A DNA stretch of 64,000 nucleotides from Omphiscola glabra (lineage: Eukaryota > Mollusca > Gastropoda > Lymnaeidae). The translations under genes and the position numbers were made by a program. Positions within the stretch are counted from its first letter, which is position 1, and the number at the start of each line of letters is the position of its first letter. The stretch covers positions 11,353,893-11,417,892 of the forward strand of contig OZ024807.1 in NCBI GenBank assembly GCA_964017045.1, read 5' to 3'. Shown here piece by piece: positions 32,101 to 42,498 of this stretch. The notes below the pieces were generated by a model. That model was given only the letters and a program-made list of their open reading frames with translations, searched no databases and was not told where the DNA came from.

Positions 32101-34090
32101 AGCCATTATGTAAATTGGTAAATTTCTGTCGAAAGTACTTACATATTTTTTTAAATTTTCCCCTTCCAAAATAATTTTTATTATTGCTTCATTCCAAAAT
32201 AAGTCACAAATACAAAGTACATTGCAACAGATAAACAATGAATCTCCATACTGAAACACGCACCCTTTGAGCAAGGCATTCTTCATTCATCTTCCCTTGA
32301 AAAAACAGGAAAAAATACAATTTTTAGGGGTTTTCATCGGCAACAAGTACGTATGCCAAGTTTCAGCTCGATAGGATGACATGAAGTGAGAAATTTAACC
32401 TTCCGAAGATTTTGTGACCAAAAAAAAAAAAAAAGAGAACAAGGGCGAAGTTAATATAAAGGATAAAAGAAATAACGATTCTCTCTAAGACTCAATATCC
32501 ATCCAGATGACGTCATAAATGGCACAAAAAACGTAATTAAAAAAATGAAACATACATTCATCTGGGAACCAAACATAAAGACAATATTTGCACCTGTGCG
32601 TAATGTACCATGTTTGCGTCCATTTCATCAAAGTTACATTTTTTTTTCCAACCTCAGCATTATAAATAATGTTACTTTGTTAATCGCGATACAAATTAGC
32701 ACATGCGTGTAATGTACCATGTTTGAGTCCTTTTCATCAAAATTGCATTATTTTTCCAACCTCAACATTATAAATACTTTGACTTTGTTAATCGCGATAA
32801 TGTTAAAAATGGATATCAACGTGGCCATACCAGTAGTCCTATTGTTTGACTGGCTAATATGTTTAACAATACGAAGGTGGTTCTTATTGAATTCTGTAAT
32901 TAAATATTAGCAATTCTTTTTTTTTTTTTTTTGCATACCGCCTTTAAATGTATAGAATAAATTTGTGATCTCTTAAATTATTTTTTTTTAACTAGCCATA
33001 TTTCGAAATGAAAGATTTTGTTTAGATGAAATAATTGACCTCAAATAATAGTATAAGCAATATTATTCTTTGACTTAATGTGCAAATGTAATCGATAATC
33101 TGATTTAGCAAAGTGTAAACGATCACTTCTTATGCATCTCTGTCCAGACGACATCGCCAGGAATAAAACCCGCACTGCCGCCTGGTTTGTCAGCAACTGC
33201 CGGACGCCGTCCAAGCGAGATAAATATGTCCAAGAGATGCAGGTTAGTGGTGCTCTCCCCACACGTCGAGTGTGTCCTGTGGGTGATAAAATCGATTTGA
33301 GATACGATAGCGCGACTTAGATTGCAGTGTCCTTATTTCGTGTGTAGCGAAATACTCGTAGCAGAATACAGGTGAATTGTATTTAGAGCAGGCCTGCACA
33401 ACATACGACTCGAGGGCCGCATGCGGCCCGCCGGCACCCACTTGGCGGCGCGAAGTAACTAAATCATATTTATTAGTATTATTTTCTTAATAGTTTTGAG
33501 TTTTGCAGGCCTGATTTAGAGGAAATGATTTTCAATATTTATAATTTTTAATGTTGCATTTTTAAAATTGTGTTAATGTTCTTGTTTTTTGTTTGTTTCA
33601 GAAATACATAGATGTTGACATATTTGGTGGTTGCGGTCAACCCTGTTCAAAAAATGGCACAGATTGTTTCGCCGAGCTGCCCCGGAAGTACAAATTTTAT
33701 CTCTCCTTCGAGAACTCGCTTTGCACCGATTACATCACAGAAAAATTCTTCAAACTGTTCGCACCATCTATGCACATCATCCCCGTCGTTCGAGGTGGTG
33801 CAAAGTACGAGAAATTCTTCCCCCAGAACACGTTCATTAACGCAGCCAACTTCACATCAGCCAAAGAACTGGCCCTTCACTTGAAGACACTCGCTGGTGA
33901 TGTGCACGCGTACACCAAGTTGTTGGAGCACAAAGACATGTTTAAAACTTTAAATGATATTGAAAAAAGCTTGGGCTGCCAGGTCTGTGCGTTTTTAAAT
34001 ACTAAAAAAGGCTTCCATAAAATTTACGATATGAAAGCGTGGATGGGTGACGGTCACTGCTCTGAACCACGCGATATATCGACAGGTTGA
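22505..34090 (+). CDS. Gene B: GT10 alpha-1,3-type fucosyltransferase
   Basis: Exons 22505-23117, 24234-24359, 33148-33242 and 33602-34090 give 440 residues plus TGA, a normal GT10 length. A hydrophobic segment at residues about 29-45 (GLVFFGVLTFGAAAFFF) is the signal anchor of a type II Golgi protein. A stem with sequons (NVS, NVT, NAT, NRT) follows, then the GT10 blocks: LLRRPPW, SRCKYSNCEFQG, RWPHQLY, ESPPHT, TYRTDAD, FVSNCRTPSKR, KYIDVDIFGGCG, FENS (314-317), DYITEK (321-326) and PVVRGG. The C-terminus has CQVC and DGHC. The family transfers fucose from GDP-fucose; the acceptor is unknown. The start is uncertain: a splice acceptor (CTCTCCCTAG, ending 22563) lies inside the frame after ATG 22505, so an upstream exon may supply the real start. 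Gene A is the nearest relative. Confidence 0.93.
23660..23970 (+). repeat. ~17-bp degenerate repeat in gene B intron 1
   Basis: About 18 copies of a unit like AATGTTGACACCTGGCA, strongly diverged. Confidence 0.85.
24234..24359 (+). CDS. Gene B exon 2 (126 nt)
   Basis: The acceptor is TTTTTTGCACCAG and the donor GTAAGT. Phase 1 to phase 1. It encodes SIWNYAINVTITYRTDAD and then FTPYGRL. Confidence 0.92.
24690..25205 (+). repeat. 49-bp tandem repeat in gene B intron 2, interrupted by a MITE
   Basis: About seven copies of a unit containing GATGTCCGCCTCATAGCCAT, AGCTAGTATATCATCCACTC and AGATGCCCG. The MITE at 24728-24881 splits the first copy. Confidence 0.93.
24728..24881 (+). mobile_element. 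hAT-type MITE (CAGAGGCGTA family)
   Basis: The ends are CAGAGGCGTAAC and GTTACGGCTCTG. It is flanked by ATAGCTAG and ATAACTAG (7 of 8 match). It is inserted into the 49-bp array. Confidence 0.8.
25386..26034 (+). mobile_element. hAT-type element (CAGAGGCGTAGC ends), host of a nested element
   Basis: Perfect 12-bp inverted termini, CAGAGGCGTAGC and GCTACGCCTCTG. The flanking octamers CCCTAAGT and CACTCAGT match at 6 of 8. It has no coding capacity and contains another element at 25413-25596. Confidence 0.78.
25413..25596 (+). mobile_element. Nested TIR element (CAGGGCCGGCC ends)
   Basis: It starts CAGGGCCGGCCTTAGG and ends GGGTCGGCCCTG, with GGCCCCGC motifs internally. The termini are of hAT type. 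Flanking octamers (GCTCAGAA and GCTGGGGT) match poorly, so the exact insertion record is unclear. Confidence 0.65.
26043..28325 (+). other. Gene B intron 2, AT-rich, unassigned
   Basis: No gene or clear repeat; very AT-rich between about 26820 and 28080. Confidence 0.45.
28326..28498 (+). mobile_element. Probable hAT-type MITE
   Basis: It starts CAGTGGTCGGCAAACCGCGGCTCGCGAGC, a typical hAT-type terminus, and ends TTTTCCAAAACACTG. The flanking octamers TAATAGGA and TAATATTC match only at 5 of 8. Confidence 0.5.
28499..30114 (+). other. Gene B intron 2, mostly unassigned
   Basis: No gene. About 29187-29353 looks like a decayed relative of the CAGAGGCGTA element (CAGTGGCGTATCTAC ... TTAGCTACGCCTCT). 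Long C runs lie at 29400-29421 and 29808-29820. Confidence 0.4.
30115..30235 (+). repeat. ~30-bp tandem repeat, 4 copies
   Basis: The unit contains ACTATAAACCCTGATCTATG and CGTCTCGTA. Confidence 0.85.
30236..32590 (+). other. Gene B intron 2, unassigned
   Basis: No gene is seen; AT-rich with poly-A/T runs. Confidence 0.45.
32591..32802 (+). repeat. ~105-bp direct duplication
   Basis: Two copies, each carrying GCGTAATGTACCATGTTTG-like sequence, TTTTTCCAACCTCA.CATTAT and TTTGTTAATCGCGAT. Confidence 0.85.
33148..33242 (+). CDS. Gene B exon 3 (95 nt)
   Basis: The acceptor is TCTGTCCAG and the donor GTTAGT. It encodes NKTRTAAWFVSNCRTPSKR and DKYVQEM. Confidence 0.92.
33389..33513 (+). mobile_element. 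hAT-type MITE in gene B intron 3
   Basis: It starts CAGGCCTGCACAAC and ends TTTTGCAGGCCTG. The 8-bp target duplication ATTTAGAG (33381-33388 and 33514-33521) is perfect. It contains the GGGCCGCATGCGGCCCGCC block seen in many hAT elements. It makes up a third of this 359-bp intron. Confidence 0.88.
33602..34090 (+). CDS. Gene B exon 4 (last), GT10 catalytic domain
   Basis: The acceptor is TTTGTTTCAG, phase 0. It encodes KYIDVDIFGGCG, FYLSFENSLCTDYITEK, PVVRGGAKYEKFFP, CQVC and DGHC; TGA at 34088-34090. No AATAAA is close behind. ATTAAA at 34304 or 34343 is the best candidate signal. Confidence 0.94.
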   Translation, partial: KYIDVDIFGGCGQPCSKNGTDCFAELPRKYKFYLSFENSLCTDYITEKFFKLFAPSMHIIPVVRGGAKYEKFFPQNTFINAANFTSAKELALHLKTLAGDVHAYTKLLEHKDMFKTLNDIEKSLGCQVCAFLNTKKGFHKIYDMKAWMGDGHCSEPRDISTG

Positions 34091-34601
34091 TTTTAACTGT
34101 TGAATGGTGAACGGATTTCAAGAATTTTTGTACGCGTTTTCTTTTGAGACCCTTTAATTTTGTTACGTTGACACAGATGCGATTGATGGATGTTCAAAAT
34201 GTTGAGTTTTTTTTTTCTATATAACAGAAAGTGTATGTTTATACAAAGAAAATTAGACTAGGGATACGCATGGAATAGGCTAATCAATATTTGAAAGTAA
34301 GATATTAAACATGGAGCTCCAACGATCGTTTCTTTGTATTTGATTAAAATAACAGAAGTCACGTGTGAGCGCTGCTAAAACTAATTTTTTGAACTGTCGG
34401 CGTATCTGACAATAAGATAAAATGAACATGTGCTGTGTAATTATACGTTTCTTATGGATAATTCTTAGATGAAATACCTACATATTTCTTTAATTTTACA
34501 ATTGTAATCTCTATTCACTTTTCCAAGGGAAGTAATATAAACTGATTTACAGATAGAAACACCCGGATTGTGTTTTTTTGCAGCCAAAATCGATGCGGGG
34601 T

Positions 34602-34604
34602 AAA

Positions 34605-34672
<68 letters not shown>
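34602..34672 (+). repeat. (TA)n microsatellite
   Basis: About 70 bases of TA with one TGTA interruption. It creates spurious IYIYIY frames. Confidence 0.97.
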
Positions 34673-34676
<4 letters not shown>

Positions 34677-34812
34677 TTAGATGCTTGTAGACCTGTCTGA
34701 AAACTATTTCGCCAAGAAGAAATGTCAAGAACATTTAAAAAAGGGAGCACGGTTTCAAAACTTTGGATAGTTTTAAAAAAAAATAATTTTTGATTCATTT
34801 CACACTTTAGAG

Positions 34813-35014
34813 TAGTGGTTCTCAACCTGTGGGTCGCGATCCCTTTAGGGGGTCGAGACCCTTTGCCAGGGGTCGCCTAAGAGCATCTGAACACTTAATG
34901 ACAAACGCAGTTGTGAAGAAGAAACAAAATAATTTAATGGCTGGGGGGGGGGGTCTCCACAACTCGAGGGACTGTATTAAAGTGCCGCGGCATTAATAAG
35001 GTTGAGAACCACTG
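34813..35014 (-). mobile_element. hAT-type MITE, copy 3 (reverse orientation)
   Basis: Its first part matches the reverse complement of the end of the 5654 copy (GTGGGTCGCGA.CCCTTT...). The termini are TAGTGGTTCTCAACC and GGTTGAGAACCACTG. The flanks CTTTAGAG and CTTACGAG match at 6 of 8. It contains a run of 10 G. Confidence 0.82.
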
Positions 35015-35189
35015 CTTACGAGACACTCTTGCGCAGTAACGTTGCCGATATTACTGATGTTTTCTACCATCTTCGACTTGGGCTAAATCATTCAGTGATC
35101 GCAGTGCCGCTTAGCAACAAGAGATCCTGACGTCTACAGGGGGTTTGCTGGCGGACTAGTAACTGGGCACTGGGTGCGCCCGGTAAAGC

Positions 35190-35408
35190 TGACAGGATTC
35201 TCACGCACTACGCCTGACCCACCAAGACTTAAATGAAGGATTCTCACGCACTACGCCTGACCCCCCAAGACTTAAATGAAGGATTCTCACGCACTACGCC
35301 TGACCCCTCAAGACTTAAATGAAGGATTCTCACGCACTACGCCTGACCCCCTAAGACTTAAATGAAGGATTATCACGCACTACGCCTGACCCCCAAGACT
35401 TAAATGAG
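35190..35408 (+). repeat. 43-bp tandem repeat, 5 copies
   Basis: The unit contains GGATTCTCACGCACTACGCC, TGACCCCCCAAGACTTAAAT and GAA. Confidence 0.95.
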
Positions 35409-35810
35409 GGCTGCTCCGTCATCTCCCTCTGGGAGTGGGTAGGGTAAATAGAGCCTGGTCATTTTTCCTAAACAATGCAAGTGCAGATAATGATCGACTG
35501 AGCGAGGCGGTTTTGAAACCACTCCTCCCTTGTCGACTGCAGGAGATGTTGTCGTTTGTAGTACTAAACTTGGTGCCGCGGGTCACCTTCCCCCCCCCCC
35601 CCCCCCCAAAAAAAAAAAAACAACTAGTTTTTATGCAGCTAAACTCTTAAATCTGATCTATTCCCCAGTCTTTCCGTCATATGCAGATCACACACGTCTG
35701 GATATACGCTGCGCTCCGAACGACACATCAGTGACGAGACATATCACTGATCATGTAGCTGACAGCGGCTGCCCTTGAGACCCAAGAAGGGTTTACGGAA
35801 ACCCCAGTGA

Positions 35811-36038
35811 AATTGAAGACCTTAGTGCTAAAAGTACTTAAGTCACATTTTTGTCAAAATCAATCTAAACTGTGTACTGCAGAAATTTGAACACATTAAA
35901 ATGTGCATTAGGCCCTTAATTGAAAAAGAAAAAAAATGAAAGTAGTCATATTTTATAGACGAAAAGTATATTTGAGCTTGATTATCTCTAAATGTGCATT
36001 TTGTGACTTAGGTACTTTTAGCACTAAGGTCTTCAATT
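35811..36038 (+). mobile_element. TIR element (MITE), family unassigned
   Basis: Long inverted termini: AATTGAAGACCTTAGTGCTA and AAAGTACTTAAGTCACA at the left, mirrored by TGTGACTTAGGTACTTTTAG and CACTAAGGTCTTCAATT at the right. About 37 bp, one mismatch. The interior is AT-rich and non-coding. Confidence 0.82.
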
Positions 36039-36066
36039 GTTCACGGACGGGCTGGTTGACCTAAGA

Positions 36067-36479
36067 CAGAGGTCCCCAAACATTTTGTTCGTCTCGTAGA
36101 CCCCTTGCCACGTTTTCTGGTTTTGTGTAGACCCCCTGCTTACCTGATATTACCTGCTAGTTTATAATAATTCTTAAACAGTTTTATGTTTTTTTAATTT
36201 TTTTTACTTCATAGGTAATTTCATTATTTATGTAGGAAGATATATGTCTTTATATTACAAGGTAATATTATGTAAGTAAATAGGTACTATCTGTGTATGT
36301 GAATTATTCCATTCATGGAATGCCAAAATAGAAGTCACGACCTACTTACAAGAGATCCACAATCGTTGACCCCCATTTTCATTTCATGGACCCCCAATTT
36401 TTTTTCCTCGCTGACATGGACCCCTTGCTAGTTGTCGTCGACCCCTGGGGGTCAATATAGACCACTTTTGGAATCACTG
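36067..36479 (+). mobile_element. hAT-type MITE, 413 bp
   Basis: It starts CAGAGGTCCCCAAACATTTTG and ends TTTTGGAATCACTG. The 8-bp target duplication ACCTAAGA (36059-36066 and 36480-36487) is perfect. It lies 28 bases after the 35811-36038 element. Confidence 0.88.
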
Positions 36480-36487
36480 ACCTAAGA

Positions 36488-38215
36488 GGGTGAAATGCTG
36501 GTATGGTGCACACCTGTAGCCAAGAAACCTGGGGACAACGTATACATATTTGATTTCAAAATAGACAATAATTGAAGGACTGTATACAAGCTATGAGAAT
36601 GAAATAGTAAACCAAGATTTGGTGAAGCTTGAATCAAAAGACAGGACATTTGGTTTAAAAAACAAACTTTAAAGATTGATTTTGATTTAGCAGAACACCC
36701 CCCCCCTCCCTCCGCGTTGCAGGGTAGGCGTCAGAAGCACGCCGAGAAGCTGTCGCTATCCGCCAGACGACAATGTTGAAGTGAAACGAAACCTGTCAAT
36801 TAAAATAATGCCAAATAAAACAAGAAGGAACCAAAATGCATCATCTTTTTTTTTTTTGGGGGGGGGGGGGCGCGTAAAAATAATTAATTTTTCTATATAA
36901 AAAAAAGAGAGATATCAGTAAGGACACAACAGTTGGACAAGAACACCGAATCCCCGTTACCAAAGGGGAAAGCACGAGTCAGCCTCATCTTTCGGACCCT
37001 TTGATGGCCTACAAAAATCGTGCGAATTTTTATAGCTTATTTTTTAAGATAGAAAAATATCCTAACTGAGCACTTGATCCAATTAATTGTCCTTTTCGAT
37101 TTTTTTTATTTTCCAAGAGAAAACGATCATAGAAAGTGGATAGATCCGAAATCCCTTGGTTTCAATCAAAGCCTGATTTGAATATCACTTGTCAATACGA
37201 AGGATTGAAATATGTTTTTTTCCCCCAGCATGACATCACTACCTCTGGTAACTTCTATTTTCGTCGATGATCATTCAATAGGACAAAGGAGGGGAACAAA
37301 ATGGGAATGAATTTTTCCGTTGTTAGTAGTCATCACGATCTATCCAATTGGCTGATTACGGATAAAAATATGTTAAGGCTTATTTTAAAACAAAATATAA
37401 AGAAAACACAATTTAAAAAAAAAACTAAATCTAAATTCAATCCACAGATATTTTAAAGGGGAGTATCAAGGGTTTGTTTACCAACAATTTTAGTGTACAG
37501 ATACGGGTATTATAAGGGAAATGCAGTGTAGAATCCTCTAAACTTCTTTGCCAATTTCTCGAAATTTCAAAACTATCTTGTGTTTTGATAACAGTTGAGA
37601 CAATCTTATAGACCTATAGCAGCCTAAGTTACATAAATAAGACATTTACATAACGCTAAACAATTATACAAAATAAAACGATCTAGAATAAAGTAGAAAC
37701 TTCAAGAAACTTAAACGAGATATCTTCAACTGTACCGAGGACATTGCCAGGAAAGTAAAGAAATATATTACATAGAACTAAACTGATATTTAATCATCCA
37801 CAAAATCTTGTTAATGTCATTGGTACTTTCACAAGCTTTATAACTACGTGGAACAACGTAGAACTTTCTGGTGGAGGTCTTTTATTTTTTAAACCCTTCA
37901 AATAAATTGTAAAAATGACTCATTTCATGAAATCATTATTTCAATAACTATCATTTTAATAGGTAAAGGGTATATTAAAAAACCAATTGAATTCTTATCC
38001 TGGTCCTGACAGTAGTGAAAAATACTGTACAAGCAGACATAGTTTTTGCATTTAATTCGTAGATAACTATCGCACCGGAAAGATTCATGAATGAACATTT
38101 AAAATCTTATTGATAGATTATCCAGATTTACATATTTGAGACATACAATTAGTACAACTCACAATGACATATTGATGAATAATTTTTTGATTTTGTTTCT
38201 TAGTTTTGTGTAGTT

Positions 38216-38246
<31 letters not shown>

Positions 38247-38580
38247 TTAATTTTTGAGTGTCTTAACTCTAACTCTGCTGTGTCATAAGCTGACTAAGGC
38301 CAGTGGAAAAATCTAGACATAAAACTATTGGGCACGACATTTTAAAAGTTAATAATTTATGTGCAAACCTGTGCACATGTTAATTGAAAAAAAGAAGTGA
38401 AATCTACAATGAGCTTATAGTGTTACGTGTGCAACACATTTTTGGTGATGGTGTGTGGACATTTGATGCTCAGGATCTTTCTAAGAAAAGTGTTTATGAA
38501 GGTCTGTGCCACCACCATCACCATCAGCTACAAAGATTACTAGAAAGGACATACTTGGGTCTCTTGTTGAAGATTACCAC
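36488..38580 (+). other. Intergenic B-C, unassigned
   Basis: No gene is seen. Long G runs occur at about 36860-36870 and 38226-38246. Confidence 0.45.
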
Positions 38581-38830
38581 ATGAAAAAGATGGAAGTGAA
38601 TAGGGCACACTCTCCGAACACCCCAAGACAGCATCACCAGACAATCCCTAACATGGAATCTACAGGAAAAATAAAATAGAGGAAGGCCTAAGAGCTGGAG
38701 GCAGCTACACAAAGTAAGGGATTGACCTGGAAGCAACCGAAAAGGAAAGCAAATGACAGAGTTGTATGGAAAGCTCTTGTAAACAGCATATGCCCTCGCG
38801 GGGTTAAAGGCATAAGTAAGTTACTATGTT
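38581..38830 (+). pseudogene. Decayed 3' end of a non-LTR retrotransposon ORF2
   Basis: Read across breaks, the plus strand gives RGRPKSWRQLHKV-like sequence and then DRVVWKALVNSICPRG. This resembles the RGRPK...W...V...CP tail found at the C-terminus of many LINE ORF2 proteins. Stops and frame changes show it is dead. Confidence 0.5.
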
Positions 38831-40869
38831 CTTAAGTAAAATTGAATAGGCGTATAATTCAATTTAAATACACCGATGATACAAATGATTATTTTACACG
38901 AAGCAATATTTTTCCAGAAATATATAGTAAATAGCTAGCTTGAGGGTTGACTAATTAACGAACCATAAATTTTAAATATCTCATCTGTCACCCACAATAA
39001 TTAGTAAAAAAATATAAACTGATACCTATGACATGATGAATGAATCCTGAAATTCCAGTGACACTTTTAATTAAGGTTTTTGGGGGTTTTCAAGGGTACC
39101 GAATGGTTTTTATATTTTTTATGTTGATTTACGGGGCACCCCAAGTTATTTTTAGACTTATGCCGTTGTACTCAGTTCGCTAATGCGAAATCATCGTGCA
39201 TCTCGACAGTTGTTAAAATTTGGAAGTAAATAATACGGAACGATCATGTATCGAAAGAAAAAACTGTTCAAATCAATACCTGTCAAACTGTCTATTTCTT
39301 CTACTGCCAGTCTAATATAGCCGCACTACGAGTAATACTAAACTATAAATAGTGCAAGTGCAAATATTTCGCAACCATTTTCATACGCCATCACAAGTGC
39401 TTTCGAAAGAGACGAAATTCGGTTTACTTAGTTCAGCCTGTCATTATTACCCCCCCCCCCTCCCCCACCCCAATTGTTTCAGATTTATTAGCAAGTCAAA
39501 AAGGCTTTCTGAAGATGATAAATTGGATTTGTTCAGTTCAATGCTGCGATGCAAATGATTGATTCAACCATGATGAAGACTTGGTCTTTGATGAGGTAAC
39601 TCTGGAAGAAACCGATTTCTTCAATTTTCTTATGCCTGCCAAAATAAGTAGGCCACCTAATGCACCATAAATCGAATCGATTTTGAAATGAAGTGAAAAT
39701 AAACTTTTCTTAGTGCAGAAAAACTTTCTGAAATCTAGACTATAAACTAACAAAGGATGGGATGATACAAAAAAAATTTTGGTCGCTTGTTAAATTGTTT
39801 ATTGCGGGATTCGCCGGGGTACATAGCAATTGAAATGAATCCTTAAAGTTCAGCGGGGGTGGGGGGCAAATGCCCCACCCTGCCCTACCGAAATAACGTC
39901 TCTGATCTCATGTTCCATTTCTCTCACCCAACACACTCAACCCATTTTTGTTTAAACCACTCAATGGACAGTTTCTTAAAAGTAAAAGGGCAGAAAAACT
40001 ATTTCCCAGGAATAGTCGATCATCTTTTTATTAGAGTTAGCGAGTAGGGGTCGGCTGCAGGACTTGCGTCGTAGCTTTGCCAGAAGGAGGACCGTGACAA
40101 GACGTGTCAGGTGTGGTTAAGGAAGGGTGGACTGAGGAGAAAGTGGGTCGCATCCTGCCCAGGGATCATAATAATGTTTAGGTTGTTTTTTTTCTTTCCA
40201 CAGCTCATAAAACTAGTCAATGCCCAGTCTGTAAAAAAAAAAAAAATTGTCTGAACCAGGAAGTGTCAATCTTAATTACCCTTACTTACCCTGATCTTTA
40301 CGGTCGTCTCTGTCAAATGAAAGATTTAAAGAAAGAAAGAACAAACCCATTGAGTTATAGTTACACGCATAGGACACAGCTGCCACGTATGACACAGAGA
40401 AGTAGATGCACTTAAATGCCACAGGAGCTAAACGTAATTGCTACTCCTAGAATACTAAACAGGGTGGGTTTGACCTTATTTTAATTTTAAAAATTGTTGT
40501 TGTTGTTGTTCCCCTTGCCGACTGGTGTGAGACGTCTCGTTTTTTCCATCAACCTAAACACCAAGCCACAACAACACAAAAACACAACAACAACAACAAC
40601 AAAGTCATTCCTATTACAGCTATATTTTCACATGTCAACGCTTCAAGCCCCCTGGAGTACAAAGGATTTTACAATTACTTTTAAAATGAACTTTCACACG
40701 ACTCGAGGGTTCTCTTTGCGTCTCATTTTAAATTTACCTGAGTTAGACTTTATTGAGCCGTCATGTCCCAAAGTTTGAGACACCCTGGAAGGCTGGCAAT
40801 TCAATTATAACCCCAGCTCTTTCAATGGTTTATTTGTAGATACAAATATTTTTTTTTAAATTGAATAAT
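38831..40869 (+). other. Intergenic B-C, unassigned
   Basis: No gene or clear repeat beyond (TTG)n/(CAA)n runs near 40495-40510 and 40585-40602. Confidence 0.4.
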
Positions 40870-41068
40870 TGTATTCCTAAAAAATCACTTAAAAACATGG
40901 AATATTTTACCTTCATCTTTAATGAGTACTGACAAGGACAGCAAATTATTTAGGAAAAATTTAAAAACTTATTTGTTTAATAGATTTGATGACACCTGAG
41001 TGCAGTGAGCATGCTAAAGTAACATGGATACCAGCGCTATAGAAGTATCCAATCAATCAATCAATCAA
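40870..41068 (+). mobile_element. Non-LTR retrotransposon 3' tail
   Basis: A short stretch reads as KNLKTYLFN, like the LKTYLF end of some LINE proteins. It is followed by a 3' UTR-like region with GCGCTATAGAAGTATCC and an (AATC)n tail at about 41050-41067. 5'-truncated. Confidence 0.42.
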
Positions 41069-41329
41069 ACCCTACAAATGGAAACCACGATACTTTTTTT
41101 AAATTTGTTAATTTGTTTTTCTATATACGTTTTCTAGACTATAGAAAATTTACGAATGTTGAGAGAGTGTTAAGTTAAAGTTTAATTTATGTACAATGCT
41201 TTCAAAAGTTATGAGATCTGAAAATTAACATAGAAATACTATTTAATTAGCTCCGCCAGCTTTTGGTTCAATTGGTATATTTCATTTCTACATGTATTGG
41301 CCACTTTGGCGGCCCACGACCTAAGCCCA

Positions 41330-41780
41330 TCACCTCAGCCCGTAACATCAGCCAGCCACCTCATTCCGCCACAACCAGCAACATCAGCCCACACCACCTG
41401 AGTCAACTACCTCAGCCCACCACGCCAGCTCATAGCCTCAGCCCACAAACCCAGCTCATAACCTCAGCGCACCACCAGAGCCCACATCCTCAGCCCACCA
41501 CCTCAGCCCGCAAACCTCAGCCCACCACCCAAGCCCATAACTTCAGCCCACCACCAGAGCCCGCAACCTCAGCGCACCACCTCAGCCCACAAACCTCAGC
41601 CCACCACCTCAGCCCATAACTTTAGCCCACAACCAGAGCCCGCAACCTCAGCCCACCACCTCAGCCCATAACCTCAGCCCACCACCCCAGCCCATAACCT
41701 CAGCCCACCACCAGAGCCCGCAACCTCAGCCCAACACCTCAGCCCACCACCCCAGCCCATAACCTCAGCTCACGGCCAAG
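41330..41780 (+). repeat. Pro/His-type GC-rich minisatellite
   Basis: Irregular array of CAGCCCACCACCT, CAGCCCATAACCT and AGAGCCCGCAACCT units (12-14 bp) just beyond the 3' end of gene C. Confidence 0.92.
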
Positions 41781-41917
41781 CCAGTATCTCCTATACTTAA
41801 GGGGTTGAAGAAGTTTAAACTCAAGTGCCGAAATAATGAATAAAACATTTGAATCACCTTGTGAAAATAAAAGGAAATCTAGTAAAAAAAAATAAAAAAA
41901 ATCGAAAAATAAACTTA

Positions 41918-41923
41918 TTTATT
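41918..41923 (-). terminator. Likely polyadenylation signal of gene C
   Basis: AATAAA on the minus strand, about 80 bases after the stop codon. Confidence 0.6.
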
Positions 41924-42003
41924 AAGAAGAATCATGACTACATCATATTCATAGCACGAAGAACATACTCAATCAATTACATCAACCGTGTGCTAAACTG
42001 TTC

Positions 42004-42498
42004 TCAACTTGTCGGCCAACGTATTTCTGCCGCCCCCTTGCAATGCCCGTCCCCGAACCATCGTTTCATGTCGTAGACTTTCGACTCCGGCTGCCGCGTC
42101 TGCAGATATCTGCACAGCTCGCAGCCCGCTTCACGCTGGTGAGTCAGCTCCCCGATCACGTAGGCGTCTTTACGCTCCAAGTACTTGCTGTACTTCTCGT
42201 GGTCAGAACCGAGAACATTCAGGTGGATCGCCAGTTCTCTCGGGCTTCTGAAGTCCGCGGCGTTGATGAACAGTCCTTTCGGGAAATGCTTGTCGTAGCC
42301 GCCACTACCCCGCACCACCGGGACGATGTGCCGGCCCTCGACGAAATTTTTGAACAGTTTTTCCGTGATGTAGTCGGTGCAGAAGGAGTTTTCGAAAGAC
42401 AAGTAAAACCTGTACTGGGCGAAATTGTCGGTGCAGTCCTCAGAATGCAATGTGCACCGCTTGCCGCATGCACCGTATACGTCAACATCGGTGTATTT
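42004..42498 (-). CDS. Gene C exon 4 (last), GT10 catalytic domain
   Basis: The acceptor is CTTTCCTTTCCAG, phase 0. It encodes KYTDVDVYGACG, FYLSFENSFCTDYITEK, PVVRG and GYDKHFP; the stop TGA is at 42006-42004. Plus-strand frames over 42009-42543 are its antisense shadow. Confidence 0.94.
   Translation of the reverse strand, partial: KYTDVDVYGACGKRCTLHSEDCTDNFAQYRFYLSFENSFCTDYITEKLFKNFVEGRHIVPVVRGSGGYDKHFPKGLFINAADFRSPRELAIHLNVLGSDHEKYSKYLERKDAYVIGELTHQREAGCELCRYLQTRQPESKVYDMKRWFGDGHCKGAAEIRWPTS

Noticed and set aside
34465..34825. Frames with long Ile-Tyr runs
   Set aside because: Translation of the TA microsatellite.
41263..41619. 118-codon Pro/Ser/His-rich frame
   Set aside because: Produced by the CAGCCCACC minisatellite; low complexity only.
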